From CATQHW01 sp965215345 (lineage in GTDB: Bacteria > Spirochaetota > Spirochaetia > SZUA-6 > Bin103), in the NCBI GenBank assembly GCA_965215345.1, contig CBDCDL010000002.1, positions 3,224,001-3,288,000 on the forward strand: 64,000 nt of DNA, read 5' to 3'. Every line of letters starts with the position of its first letter. Within the stretch, counting starts at the first letter, position 1. A program made the position numbers and the translations under genes. The notes under the pieces are model-generated. The model did not search any database. It was given only the letters and a program-made list of their open reading frames with translations, and was not told the DNA's origin. Of this stretch, positions 34,769 through 43,594 are shown piece by piece.

Positions 34769-36436
34769 ATGAAGCTTCTACGGATTGGTTTGATCGTCAC
34801 CGCCGTGGCCTTCCTGGCGGCCGGTCACGCGCCCGACGCAACAGCCCAGCAGTCGGGCACGCTGCGCGTGGCGTTCTCGACGTTCGGGCGCGAGACCTTC
34901 GACCCCGGCTCGGACAGCGGGGTGTCCCAGCAGCAGTTCATGAACCAGATCTACGACCAGTTGCTGGATTTCGCACCCGACGGTGGTATCGGTCCCGGCC
35001 TCGCCGAGGAGTGGACGATCTCCCCGGACGGCACGCTCTACACGTTCAAGATCCGCGAAGGCGTCGAGTTCCATGGCGGCAGCGGCCCGGTCACCGCGGA
35101 GGACGTGCGCTTCTCGCTCATCCGCCGCCAGGCGGGACCGCTCGGGGGCTCCGGGGCGTTTCGGTCACTCGTGGAGGAGATCACCGCGGTGGACGACCGG
35201 ACGGTGACGATCCGCCTGAACGCTCCGGCGGTCAGCTTCCTCTATGAGCTGGCGCCGCACCAGTCCACCAACACCATGGTGCTCTCCAAGGGTTATCTCA
35301 TGGGCGATTCGGACGTCGATCTGTCCGCGCTGGACGACGCGGCGTTCGAGGCCGAGATCGACCGTCAGAGCGCGATCCAGAACGAGCATCCCATCGGCAG
35401 CGGCCCGTTCGCCTTCAAGAGCCGGATTCTCGGCGATTCGGTCACCTTCACGGCGCTCGACGACCACTGGCGAAGCACGCCGGCCTTCGCCGAGCTGCAG
35501 TTCCTGCTGGTGCCCGAGGTCGCCACGCAGGTGGCGCTGATCCAGAGCGGCGCGGTCGACATGATCCAGGTGGACGCCGATACGGCCGCCCAACTGGAAG
35601 CTGCGGGCATCCCCGTGAAATCGATTCCGGCGTCCACGTCGGTTGGCTGGATGTTCACCGGGGTGGACCGCGAGTCCGCGCAGGGCAAGCCGACGGCAAG
35701 CGCCAAGGTGAGGCACGCGCTCAACTTGGCGATCAACCGGCAGGAGCTCATCGACGTGTTCGCCGGCGGCTTCGGTTCCCTGCCGAACGCGCCCTGGAGC
35801 ATGAATGCCGCCACCGCCAACGTAGACAGCGAGTTCTGGCAGGCGTGGTTCGCGGATAACCTCGCCTATGATCCCGAGCGTGCGAAGCAGATGCTGGCCG
35901 ACGAAGGGTACCCGGAGGGCTTCAGCGACTTGAAGGTCTATGCTTTCCCGCGCGGCAACGCACCGTGGCTGCCGCAACTCGTCGAGGCCGTCGTCGGAGG
36001 ATGGTCGCGGATCGGCGTCGAAGCGGAGATCATTCCCATCGACTACGGCGCCTACCGGCCGCACTTGGTACGCCCCGACCCGAGCGATTCGTTCAACGCC
36101 GGAGACGGCGCCGGAATGGCAACTAACGTGCAGTTCGACCCGCCGCGGTCGATGTTCGCTTGGTTTGAGAGTTCGGGCCCGCTGCACATGATCCCGCACA
36201 CGCCGCGCTACGACGAGTTGTGGGCGCAGATAGACATCACGTTCGACCCGGCCGAACGCACGCGGATCGTGCAGGAGGCGTCGCTGATCGTGATGGAGGA
36301 GTGGGTCATGACGCCGCTGTTCAACACCGACACCCTCTGGGCGCTCAATCCTGACACGGTCGATGCGGACTCCTGGCGGGTGGTGACGGGATACCCTTAC
36401 TTGGCGCGCATCTACGAGACCATCAGGCCGAAGTGA
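34769..36436 (+). CDS. Peptide/nickel-type ABC solute-binding protein (SBP family 5)
   Basis: A 555-residue periplasmic binding protein. The signal peptide runs to about residue 28 (LLRIGLIVTAVAFLAAGHAPDATA), without a lipobox cysteine. Family 5 marks: GPGLAEEWTISPDGTLYTFKIREGVEFHGG, TAEDVRFSL, GSGPFAFKS and VRHALNLAINRQELID. ATG 34769 has AGAGGGAG eight bases upstream. The two permease genes follow after a hairpin. Together with the two ATPases at 27.3-29.3 kb it would make a complete uptake system for peptides or similar solutes. Confidence 0.93.
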   Translation: MKLLRIGLIVTAVAFLAAGHAPDATAQQSGTLRVAFSTFGRETFDPGSDSGVSQQQFMNQIYDQLLDFAPDGGIGPGLAEEWTISPDGTLYTFKIREGVEFHGGSGPVTAEDVRFSLIRRQAGPLGGSGAFRSLVEEITAVDDRTVTIRLNAPAVSFLYELAPHQSTNTMVLSKGYLMGDSDVDLSALDDAAFEAEIDRQSAIQNEHPIGSGPFAFKSRILGDSVTFTALDDHWRSTPAFAELQFLLVPEVATQVALIQSGAVDMIQVDADTAAQLEAAGIPVKSIPASTSVGWMFTGVDRESAQGKPTASAKVRHALNLAINRQELIDVFAGGFGSLPNAPWSMNAATANVDSEFWQAWFADNLAYDPERAKQMLADEGYPEGFSDLKVYAFPRGNAPWLPQLVEAVVGGWSRIGVEAEIIPIDYGAYRPHLVRPDPSDSFNAGDGAGMATNVQFDPPRSMFAWFESSGPLHMIPHTPRYDELWAQIDITFDPAERTRIVQEASLIVMEEWVMTPLFNTDTLWALNPDTVDADSWRVVTGYPYLARIYETIRPK

Positions 36437-36442
36437 CCGCAC

Positions 36443-36471
36443 CCGCGGGACGATGACCGGGCGTCCCGCGG
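36443..36471. terminator. Intercistronic hairpin after the peptide-binding gene
   Basis: CCGCGGGACG (36443-36452) and CGTCCCGCGG (36462-36471) are perfect 10-base inverted arms around a 9-base loop, in the 65-base gap between the binding-protein and permease genes. No T-run follows, so it likely serves as a partial terminator or as an mRNA-stabilising stem that keeps binding protein in excess. Confidence 0.7.
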
Positions 36472-36501
36472 TCGCACCGCGGTAGATTGTCCGGCAGCGC
36501 C

Positions 36502-37428
36502 ATGCTGAAGTACATCTTCAGGCGCTTGGGTCAGGGGTTGCTGGCGGTGTTTCTGCTGTCGGCCCTGATCTTCGTGTTGGCCAGGGCGACCGGCGACCCG
36601 TTGCAACTGTTCCTGCCGCTTGATGCCTCCGTGGAACTGCAGGAGGCGATGGCGCGCAGCCTGGGGCTGGACAGACCCTATCCCGAGCAATTTCTGGGGT
36701 TCCTCACCGGCATGCTTCGCGGTGACTTCGGAGACTCGGTCCGCTACCGCGTCCCCGCCACCAAGCTGTTCTGGGATCGGCTCCCCAACACGCTGATGCT
36801 GATGGTACCGGCCTTCGTGCTGGTCAACGTGCTCGGGGTGGTGACCGGCGTCGTGGCGGCAGCCGCACGCGGCACGTTCGCGTCGCGCCTGCTCGGCTTC
36901 GTGGCGGTCCTCGGTCTGGCGGTGCCCGCGTTCTGGGTCGCGATCATGCTGATGCTGGTGTTCGCCGTGCAGTTGGGCTGGCTGCCGGCGGCGCGCATGG
37001 GCGGGCCGGAGCACTTCGTGCTGCCGCTGGTCGCGATGACGGTGACCGGGGTGGCCGGCACCATGCGCTTGGCGCGCTCGAGCATGCTGGAACAGCTAGG
37101 CCGGGAGTACGTAAAGCTGGCACGCGTGAAAGGGGTGTCGGAGGGGGCGATCGTGTGGAAGCACGCCCTGAAGAACTCGCTGACCGCGGTGGTAGCGTCC
37201 ATGGGCACCAGCTTCGCGCTGTTGCTGACCGGGTCGATCCTGGTGGAGAACGTGTTCGCCTGGCCGGGCACCGGGCGCCTGCTGCAGGAAGGCATCAGCG
37301 GCCGCGACTTCCCGGTCGTGCAGGCCTTGATCGTGTTCCAGGGGATTGCCCTCGTGCTGGTGAATCTGGGCGCCGACCTGTTGCAGGCGTTGATCGATCC
37401 ACGCGTACGCATCGCGGGGAGCCGGTGA
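36502..37428 (+). CDS. Peptide ABC transporter permease (DppB-like)
   Basis: A 308-residue inner-membrane permease with about six helices, starting LKYIFRRLGQGLLAVFLLSALIFVLARATGDP. The conserved loop EQLGREYVKLARVKGVSEGAIVWKHALKNSL, with the EAA-type ATPase contact, is typical of DppB. GSILVENVFAWPGTGRLLQEGISGRDFPVVQ is the family's C-terminal motif. It follows the binding-protein gene after the hairpin and its stop overlaps the next start by GTGA. Confidence 0.92.
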   Translation: MLKYIFRRLGQGLLAVFLLSALIFVLARATGDPLQLFLPLDASVELQEAMARSLGLDRPYPEQFLGFLTGMLRGDFGDSVRYRVPATKLFWDRLPNTLMLMVPAFVLVNVLGVVTGVVAAAARGTFASRLLGFVAVLGLAVPAFWVAIMLMLVFAVQLGWLPAARMGGPEHFVLPLVAMTVTGVAGTMRLARSSMLEQLGREYVKLARVKGVSEGAIVWKHALKNSLTAVVASMGTSFALLLTGSILVENVFAWPGTGRLLQEGISGRDFPVVQALIVFQGIALVLVNLGADLLQALIDPRVRIAGSR

Positions 37429-38282
37429 CCGCGGTCGGAGGGCGGGTCGTCGGCCTGCTCAGGCGCGGGCGGGTCGGCAGATACCCGTGGGGGGCGTTGG
37501 CGATCATCTCGGCGTTCCTGTTCGTGGGCGCGTTCGCGCCGCTGCTCACCCCGTACGATCCGAATCTTCCCGAGCTTTCGGAACGGCTGCAGGCGCCGAG
37601 CGAGGCGCACCGACTGGGCACCGACTCGCTCGGACGGGACATCCTGACTCGGCTGTTCTACGGCGCGCGGACCACGATGAAGGTCACCTCGCTGACCCTG
37701 CTCATCGGCGGACTCGCCGGGCTGGTGCTGGGCATGCTTGCCGGCTACCTGGGCGGGCTGCCTGACGCGATCGTTGCACGGCTGATGGACGTGTTCCTGG
37801 CGTTCCCGGTGCTGTTCTTCGGGTTGCTGTTCGCGGTCACCCTGGGGCCGGGGCTGTTCTCGGTGGTGGCGTCGATCTCGCTGGTCCTGTGGGCTCGCGT
37901 GGGGCGCATCGTGCGGGCGGAGACGATCGCGGTGAAGGATCGCGAGTACATTCAGAGCGCGCGCGTCTCCGATGCTTCGACGCTGCGCATCATCGTCCGC
38001 CACATCACGCCGAACGTGATGCCCACGTTCATCGTGCTGGTCAGCATCAACCTGGGGACGGTCGTACTATCGGAGGCGGCGCTCAGCTTCCTGGGAGCCG
38101 GCGTGCCGCTGCCGAACGCCTCGTGGGGATCGATGATCACCGAGGGTCAGAAGTACATCACCCGCGCGTGGTGGATCGCGGTCGTTCCCGGCGCGGCGAT
38201 CACCCTGTCCGTCCTGGCGATCAACCTGTTCGGCGACTGGCTTCGCGATTTCCTGGATCCCGAGCTGCGGCAGCAGCTATAG
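37425..38282 (+). CDS. Peptide ABC transporter permease (DppC-like)
   Basis: A 285-residue permease, the DppC-type partner. The conserved PSEAHRLGTDSLGRDILTRLFYGARTTMKV follows the first helix, and the EAA loop is AETIAVKDREYIQSARVSDASTLRIIVRHITPN. The C-terminus SFLGAGVPLPNASWGSMI is typical. A GTG start overlaps the DppB-like stop. It ends the transporter part; a pair of metallo-hydrolase genes follows 30 bases on and may be co-transcribed. Confidence 0.92.
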   Translation: MTAVGGRVVGLLRRGRVGRYPWGALAIISAFLFVGAFAPLLTPYDPNLPELSERLQAPSEAHRLGTDSLGRDILTRLFYGARTTMKVTSLTLLIGGLAGLVLGMLAGYLGGLPDAIVARLMDVFLAFPVLFFGLLFAVTLGPGLFSVVASISLVLWARVGRIVRAETIAVKDREYIQSARVSDASTLRIIVRHITPNVMPTFIVLVSINLGTVVLSEAALSFLGAGVPLPNASWGSMITEGQKYITRAWWIAVVPGAAITLSVLAINLFGDWLRDFLDPELRQQL

Positions 38283-38312
38283 ACTACATTCGAGTCGCAA
38301 GAGGAGGATCTG

Positions 38313-39200
38313 ATGAATGAAGCGTTCCTGTATATTCTGGGGGCGGGCAGTCCGATCGCCACCCCAGATCGGTTCGGCACCGCTCAGGCGGTCCGGTTCG
38401 CGGACCGGCACGTCCTGTTCGACTGCGGCCCGACGACAACCGCGCAGCTCGCTCGCCTCGGACTACCGGTGACCGCATTCAGCCACCTGTTTTTTACCCA
38501 TCACCACTTCGACCACGACGCGGGCTATGCCACATTCATCCTGTCCCGCTGGGATCAGGGGCTCGGCAAGATCGACGATCTCCGCGTGTTCGGGCCGGCT
38601 AACACAAGGCTGATCACGGAGCGTCTGGTCGGCGAGGCGGGCGCCTACGCATTCGACATCGCCGCACGCGTGAACCATCCGCTGAGCCACAAGCACTACG
38701 TTTCCCGCGGCGGCGAGATGCCGCGCCGGCCGCCGGTGGTCGATGCGCGCGATGTGCGTCCGGGAACCGTGTGCTCGGGCGAGAACTGGGAGGCCCGCTG
38801 CGCTTACGGCGAGCACGTGGAACCGTGGCTGGAGATGCTGGCCTGGCGCCTGGACACCGAGGAGTTCAGCCTTGCCATCACCGGCGACACCGCACCGGTG
38901 CCGGCGGTGGAGGAGCTGGCGAGAGGCGCCGACGTGCTGGTGGCGATGTGCGGAGGTTCGCAGGCCAGACAGCGTGCGCACGGTACCGACTTCGGCCAGA
39001 TGGGCACGACCTGGGCGGGCGAACTGGCGCAGCGCGCGGGTGTCGGGACCATGGTGCTCACGCACATGGGCCCGCACTTCCGGGCCGGCGGGACCATGGA
39101 GCAGGGGATCCGGGAGATCGCCGCGGTCTACGACGGCCGGATCATCGTTCCGCACGAGTTGATGCGGATCCCGCTGACCGGCGAGCGTGAAGAGGAGTAG
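38313..39200 (+). CDS. Metallo-beta-lactamase-fold hydrolase, copy 1
   Basis: A 295-residue metallo-hydrolase. The zinc motif THHHFDHDAG lies at about 62-71, with further ligands likely in GEHVEPW, TGDTAP and THMGPH, as in the RNase Z/arylsulfatase-like branch. A strong AGGAGG site precedes the ATG. It is followed 10 bases on by a diverged paralogue, so the two arose by tandem duplication. They come right after a peptide transporter operon, so they may act on an imported small molecule such as a lactone or phosphodiester; substrate unknown. Confidence 0.85.
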   Translation: MNEAFLYILGAGSPIATPDRFGTAQAVRFADRHVLFDCGPTTTAQLARLGLPVTAFSHLFFTHHHFDHDAGYATFILSRWDQGLGKIDDLRVFGPANTRLITERLVGEAGAYAFDIAARVNHPLSHKHYVSRGGEMPRRPPVVDARDVRPGTVCSGENWEARCAYGEHVEPWLEMLAWRLDTEEFSLAITGDTAPVPAVEELARGADVLVAMCGGSQARQRAHGTDFGQMGTTWAGELAQRAGVGTMVLTHMGPHFRAGGTMEQGIREIAAVYDGRIIVPHELMRIPLTGEREEE

Positions 39201-39209
39201 GGAGCAGCC

Positions 39210-40070
39210 ATGGAGCTCCACGTGCTGGGCGCCGGCACCCCGGACGCGCACGCCGATCGCTACGGCAGCGCATTCGTGCTGCGCGCGGCCGGCGAACTGC
39301 TCATGGTCGACTGCGGCCCGGCGGCGACCTACAAGCTGGCCCGGTGCGGACTACGACCCACCGAGATTCACCACCTGCTCTTCACCCACCACCACTTCGA
39401 CCACAACGCCGACTACCCGTGCTTCGCGTTGACCCGCTGGGACATCGGTGCGCAGCGCATCGGTCCGCTGCACGTCTTTGGGCCGCCGCCCACCGCTGCG
39501 ATCACCGACCGCCTGTTCGGTGATGCTGGCGCGTTCGTCTACGACTGGCGGGCCAGGGTCGAGCACCCGGTGAGCCAGCGCATGTTCACCGACCGAGGCG
39601 GAACGCTGCCGCGCCCGGAACCGGCGATCCACGTCCGCGAGGTAGCTGACGGCGACCGCATCGCCGGCGGCGGCTGGAGCGCTCGCGTCGCTCGGCTCAC
39701 GCATGCCGAGCCCTGGCTGGCCTCGGTCGGCTACCGCATCGAGACGGACGAGGGAGTCGCAGCGGTAGTCTGTGACGCGGGTCCCGACGACGCGATGGAG
39801 GATTTGGGGCGGGACGCCGATTTGCTGGTGATGGCGTGCGCCTTCGACAGCGAGTACGCTCATGGCCACCCGGAGGTGCCGCCCATGATTACGGGGACCG
39901 ACGACGCCGGCCGCATCGCGCAACGCGCCGGAGCGAAGACCGCGGTGCTCGTGCACTGCAACCGCGGTGTCGCCGCTCCGGGCCGTCGCGAGCAGGCGGT
40001 CGTGGAGGTGGCTCGACATTACACGGGGCGCATCATTCTGGCCGACGAGCTGATGACGATACGACCATGA
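39210..40070 (+). CDS. Metallo-beta-lactamase-fold hydrolase, copy 2
   Basis: A 286-residue paralogue of the gene just upstream, with the same LGAGTPDAHADRYGSA start, DCGPAATYKLAR loop, THHHFDHNAD zinc motif and TRWDIG segment. The later ligands differ: CDAGPDDA in place of TGDTAP and VHCNRG in place of THMGPH, so metal binding or substrate may have changed. Start ATG 39210 follows a GGAGCAG site. Confidence 0.85.
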   Translation: MELHVLGAGTPDAHADRYGSAFVLRAAGELLMVDCGPAATYKLARCGLRPTEIHHLLFTHHHFDHNADYPCFALTRWDIGAQRIGPLHVFGPPPTAAITDRLFGDAGAFVYDWRARVEHPVSQRMFTDRGGTLPRPEPAIHVREVADGDRIAGGGWSARVARLTHAEPWLASVGYRIETDEGVAAVVCDAGPDDAMEDLGRDADLLVMACAFDSEYAHGHPEVPPMITGTDDAGRIAQRAGAKTAVLVHCNRGVAAPGRREQAVVEVARHYTGRIILADELMTIRP

Positions 40071-40128
40071 CCATCACTGTCGCAGGCGTACGCCACGGGC
40101 GCGGACACGGCGACCGTGGCGACGGCTG

Positions 40129-41694
40129 ATGGCGAAGCTGAAGGCCGTCAACACCACCGATATCGCGGGTGCCATCCGCCTGGGCTGCCGGACGATGTGC
40201 CGCCTGTTCAACGCGGACGACGACGACATCCCGTTCTTCGACATCCTGGCACTGCCCGAGGCGCGGATGAGCTTCAGTTGCCACCACTCGGAGGCGCAGG
40301 TCCCGGGCCGCTTTCTCAACGCCCTGCTGAACGCCGAAGACGCCCTCGGCATCCGCATCGACGAGCAGGCGGTCGACACGATCACCCGCGCCGCGTTCTT
40401 CGCCTACCAGGGAGCCGTGCCCCTGCCGCTGAACCGGCAGCGGATCGGCGGCCCGTTGGTCAACTTCCTGCCGACCCAGATTCGCGAGGGGTTCCACGCG
40501 CTGTACGCCCTGGCCAGGTATCGCGACTCCGCGCACGCCCGCGAGCTGGCCGAGGCATCCATCGACACGATCTTCCGCACCTGGGACCCGGCGGACGGAT
40601 GGGACTATGCGCGCCTGCAGGACGAGCACGGGCTGTCGATCGTCAAGCCCTCGAGCTTCCTCAACGGGCTCGGCCGAGCCATCGGCCCGCTGGTGAAGTA
40701 CTTCCGGGCCACCGGATATGGTCCGGCGCTGGACTTGGCCATCGTCCTGAAGGAGAAGGCGGTCGCCGCGTTCTTCACCGAGAACGGCGAGTACCAGGCC
40801 GCGCACGGCCTGCACGGGCACTCGACCACCTGTACGATGTCATCGCTGGCGCAGTTGGCGGACCTGACGAGCGACGCACCCCTGCTGGCGCGCGTGAAGG
40901 CGTTCTACGACAACGGCCTGCGGCACATACGGGACCGGATCGGCTGGTCCATCGAGACCACCAGGCGGGGCAGGAACTACGGTCGGGGTGAGGCCAACAA
41001 CACCGGCGACATCGTCGAAACGGCCCTGATCCTGGGCCGCCGGGGCCACACCGAGTACTACCATGACGCGGAGCGCATCCTGCGCTGCCATCTGCTGCCC
41101 AGCCAGTTGCGCGATGTCTCGTTCATTCCCGAGCCGCCGAATCCGGAGGGCTCCGACGGCAGGCGTGACGTCGCCCGCAGGATCGCCGGATCGTTCGGGC
41201 TCCCGGCGCCCTACGGCCACCACCCGGTCGGCGTCGCCGAGGTCAAGTTCAACTCGGACATCGTGGGCGGCGTGGTCGGCTCGCTGTGCGAGGTGTACCG
41301 CGAGGCGACGCACCATGGAGCGGCCGGACACTGCGTGAATCTCCTGTTCGATCACGAGACGCCCGCGATCACGGTCCGGTCGCCCTACACGCATCCCGCG
41401 CTGAGCGTCGAGCTGACACGTTCCGGGGCGCTGTTCGTGCGTCTCCCGCCCTGGGTCGGCCCCGGCGCGGTCGAGGTCTCCGGCGCGGATCGCCCCCGCC
41501 ATGTCAACGGCTGCCTGTTCTTTGCTTCTCCGCCGACACGGCGTACGATCCGTATCGCGTTTCCGCTCGCGGAACAGGAGATCACGATGCAGAACCCGGC
41601 GGGGGAGATACGCGTGCGTCTGCGCGGAGACACGGTCACGGCGATGGACGACTTCGGCGCGGACGTGACCTTCTTCGATCCGATCGACCGATGA
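40129..41694 (+). CDS. (Alpha/alpha)6-barrel glycosidase-like protein
   Basis: A 521-residue protein with the helical repeat pattern of six-hairpin glycosidases (for example GFHALYALARYRDSAHARELAEASIDTIFRTW and STTCTMSSLAQLADLTSD...VKAFYDNGLRHI). The last 130 residues form a beta-sandwich tail (SPYTHPALSVELTRSGALFVRLPPW) as in the GH127-like group. No signal peptide is seen, so it probably acts on imported oligosaccharides. Substrate not identifiable. A similar protein is encoded at 55.0-56.7 kb on the other strand. A dioxygenase gene follows 16 bases later. Confidence 0.65.
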   Translation: MAKLKAVNTTDIAGAIRLGCRTMCRLFNADDDDIPFFDILALPEARMSFSCHHSEAQVPGRFLNALLNAEDALGIRIDEQAVDTITRAAFFAYQGAVPLPLNRQRIGGPLVNFLPTQIREGFHALYALARYRDSAHARELAEASIDTIFRTWDPADGWDYARLQDEHGLSIVKPSSFLNGLGRAIGPLVKYFRATGYGPALDLAIVLKEKAVAAFFTENGEYQAAHGLHGHSTTCTMSSLAQLADLTSDAPLLARVKAFYDNGLRHIRDRIGWSIETTRRGRNYGRGEANNTGDIVETALILGRRGHTEYYHDAERILRCHLLPSQLRDVSFIPEPPNPEGSDGRRDVARRIAGSFGLPAPYGHHPVGVAEVKFNSDIVGGVVGSLCEVYREATHHGAAGHCVNLLFDHETPAITVRSPYTHPALSVELTRSGALFVRLPPWVGPGAVEVSGADRPRHVNGCLFFASPPTRRTIRIAFPLAEQEITMQNPAGEIRVRLRGDTVTAMDDFGADVTFFDPIDR

Positions 41695-41710
41695 ACAGGA
41701 GGACGTGACG

Positions 41711-42598
41711 ATGACCATGGACGCTGCCGAGGTTCGCAAGCCGAAGCTCGCCTACGACTACGAGTTCGACGCCGACCGGCTCGACAGGATCGTCGCCTGC
41801 ACGACCGAGCACGGCTTCTGCGTCGCCAAGGAGGTGCTGTCCCCCGCCATGGTCGACGTGCTGTGCGACGAGGTGTGGCGGGTGGTGGATCCGGACCGCA
41901 CGCTCGGTCCGGGCGAGAGCCGCACCTATCACGCCTGGTTCGACGAGGCGACCGAGGCGTGGGCGCTGCTCGACCACGAGCGTTTCATGAACCTGCCGCG
42001 TGCGCTGCTCGGCACCGACCGGATGTGTCTCAACCGCTCGGCGGCGATCATCCGCCGGCCCGGCTCGGCGACCGTCACGTGGCACACCGACTGGCGCGGA
42101 CAGACCGACGATCCGCCGCGCGACAGCGGGCAGGTCCTGAACCGCGGCTCCTGGCCGTCCGGCACCTGGTTCTACGTCACCGGCTCGCGCCCCACGCACG
42201 GCGGCCTGTGCGTGATCGAGGACTCCAATCGCGTCGGCTGGACCGGCCCGGAAGGGTTCCGGCTCACCGCCGACCAATACACGTTCGTCCGCGAAGATGC
42301 GACCGACGAGGAGCGCTACGCCGACTTCGACATCCCCGGCCTGGTGCCGCTGTTCACGGATCCCGGCGACTGCATCCTGTTCGCGGACCGCACCTTCCAC
42401 GGCGCCTTCCCGAACCGGGAGGAGCAGACCCGGCTTTCCTGTGGCGTCGGCTTCCGGAGCCAGAGCGACGTGATCGACGCGCCCTGGGAGCTGCCGGCGA
42501 CGGCGCGGGCGTTCGTGGACGCGCTGCCCGCGCGGCACAAGCGCTACGTGGACGGCTATACCGGCATCGACACCACGTTCGGCCAGGCGATGAGGTAG
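41711..42598 (+). CDS. Phytanoyl-CoA dioxygenase (PhyH) family protein
   Basis: A 295-residue Fe(II)/2-oxoglutarate oxygenase. The metal triad appears as HTD in VTWHTDWRG and His in RTFHGAFPN, with an Arg (TRLSCG) for 2-oxoglutarate. N-terminal FCVAKEVLSPAMVDVL is the standard PhyH start. ATG 41711 has AGGAGG at 41697-41702. PhyH proteins are often expanded in marine and sponge symbionts; the substrate is not evident. A decayed relative lies at 54.5-55.0 kb. Confidence 0.87.
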   Translation: MTMDAAEVRKPKLAYDYEFDADRLDRIVACTTEHGFCVAKEVLSPAMVDVLCDEVWRVVDPDRTLGPGESRTYHAWFDEATEAWALLDHERFMNLPRALLGTDRMCLNRSAAIIRRPGSATVTWHTDWRGQTDDPPRDSGQVLNRGSWPSGTWFYVTGSRPTHGGLCVIEDSNRVGWTGPEGFRLTADQYTFVREDATDEERYADFDIPGLVPLFTDPGDCILFADRTFHGAFPNREEQTRLSCGVGFRSQSDVIDAPWELPATARAFVDALPARHKRYVDGYTGIDTTFGQAMR

Positions 42599-42628
42599 CG
42601 CCGCCGGCCGCTTGGTAGGATCGCCGTC

Positions 42629-43594
42629 ATGAAGGCGATAGTGATCGAGCAGAGCGGCGGGCCGGAGGCGCTCGCCTACCGGGACGTCGAAGCGGGAGAG
42701 CCGGCCGCCGGCCAGGTGCGGGTGCGGGTCGAGGCTGCCGGCGTCAACTACATCGACACCTACCAGCGGAGCGGCCTCTACCCGATGCCGCTGCCGTTCA
42801 CCCCCGGCGTGGAGGGCGCTGGCGTGGTCGACGCGGTCGGCGACGGGGTCACGGGCGTGGCCGCCGGCGACCGGGTGGTCTACGTGATGACGCCGGGCTC
42901 GTACGCCGAGCTGGCGCTGGTGCCGGCCGGTCACCTGGTCACGATCCCGGAGGGGATCACGACCGAGCTGGCGGGCGCGGTGTTCCTGCAGGGGCTGACC
43001 GCCCACTACCTGACCCATTCCACGTATCCCCTGTCGCCGGAGTCCACGTGCCTGGTGCTGGCCGCGGCCGGCGGGGTGGGGTTGCTCCTCTCGCAGATCG
43101 CGAAGCGCCGCGGCGCCCGCGTGATCGGCTGCGTCTCCTCCGACGCCAAGGCGGAGCTGGCGCGCGGGGCCGGCTGCGACGAGGTGATCCGCTACGACCA
43201 GGTGGACTTCAAGGACGAGGTGATGCGCCTGACCGACGGCCGCGGCGTGCAGGTCGCCTACGACTCGGTGGCGGCGGCCACGTGGCAGCAGAGCCTGGGC
43301 AGCCTGGCGCCGCGCGGCTACCTGGTGCTGTACGGCAACGCCAGCGGTCCGGTGACCTCGCTGGACCCGCGCGTGTTGAACGAGGGGTCGTACTTCGTCA
43401 CCCGGCCGACCCTCACGCACTACGTTCAGAAGGCGGGCGAGCTCCAGGCGCGCGCCGACGACCTGTTCGGCTGGATGGCGGCCGGCGAGCTGGACGTCCG
43501 CGTCCACAAGCGGTATCCGCTGCGCGATGCCGCGCAGGCGCACCGGGACATCCAGTCCCGCGCCACCAGCGGCAAGCTGCTGATCATCCCTTGA
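42629..43594 (+). CDS. Quinone oxidoreductase, zinc-free MDR family
   Basis: A 321-residue NADPH:quinone oxidoreductase (QOR) type protein. AGVNYIDTYQRSGLYP and FTPGVEGAGVVDAVGDGV mark the substrate side; LVLAAAGGVGLLLSQIAKRRGARVIG is the NADPH fold, with the typical VAYDSVAAATWQQSLGSLAPRGYLVLYGNASGPV segment. Zinc ligands of true alcohol dehydrogenases are absent. It reduces quinones or enones. The stop is overlapped by a TTG start of the next gene. Confidence 0.92.
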   Translation: MKAIVIEQSGGPEALAYRDVEAGEPAAGQVRVRVEAAGVNYIDTYQRSGLYPMPLPFTPGVEGAGVVDAVGDGVTGVAAGDRVVYVMTPGSYAELALVPAGHLVTIPEGITTELAGAVFLQGLTAHYLTHSTYPLSPESTCLVLAAAGGVGLLLSQIAKRRGARVIGCVSSDAKAELARGAGCDEVIRYDQVDFKDEVMRLTDGRGVQVAYDSVAAATWQQSLGSLAPRGYLVLYGNASGPVTSLDPRVLNEGSYFVTRPTLTHYVQKAGELQARADDLFGWMAAGELDVRVHKRYPLRDAAQAHRDIQSRATSGKLLIIP

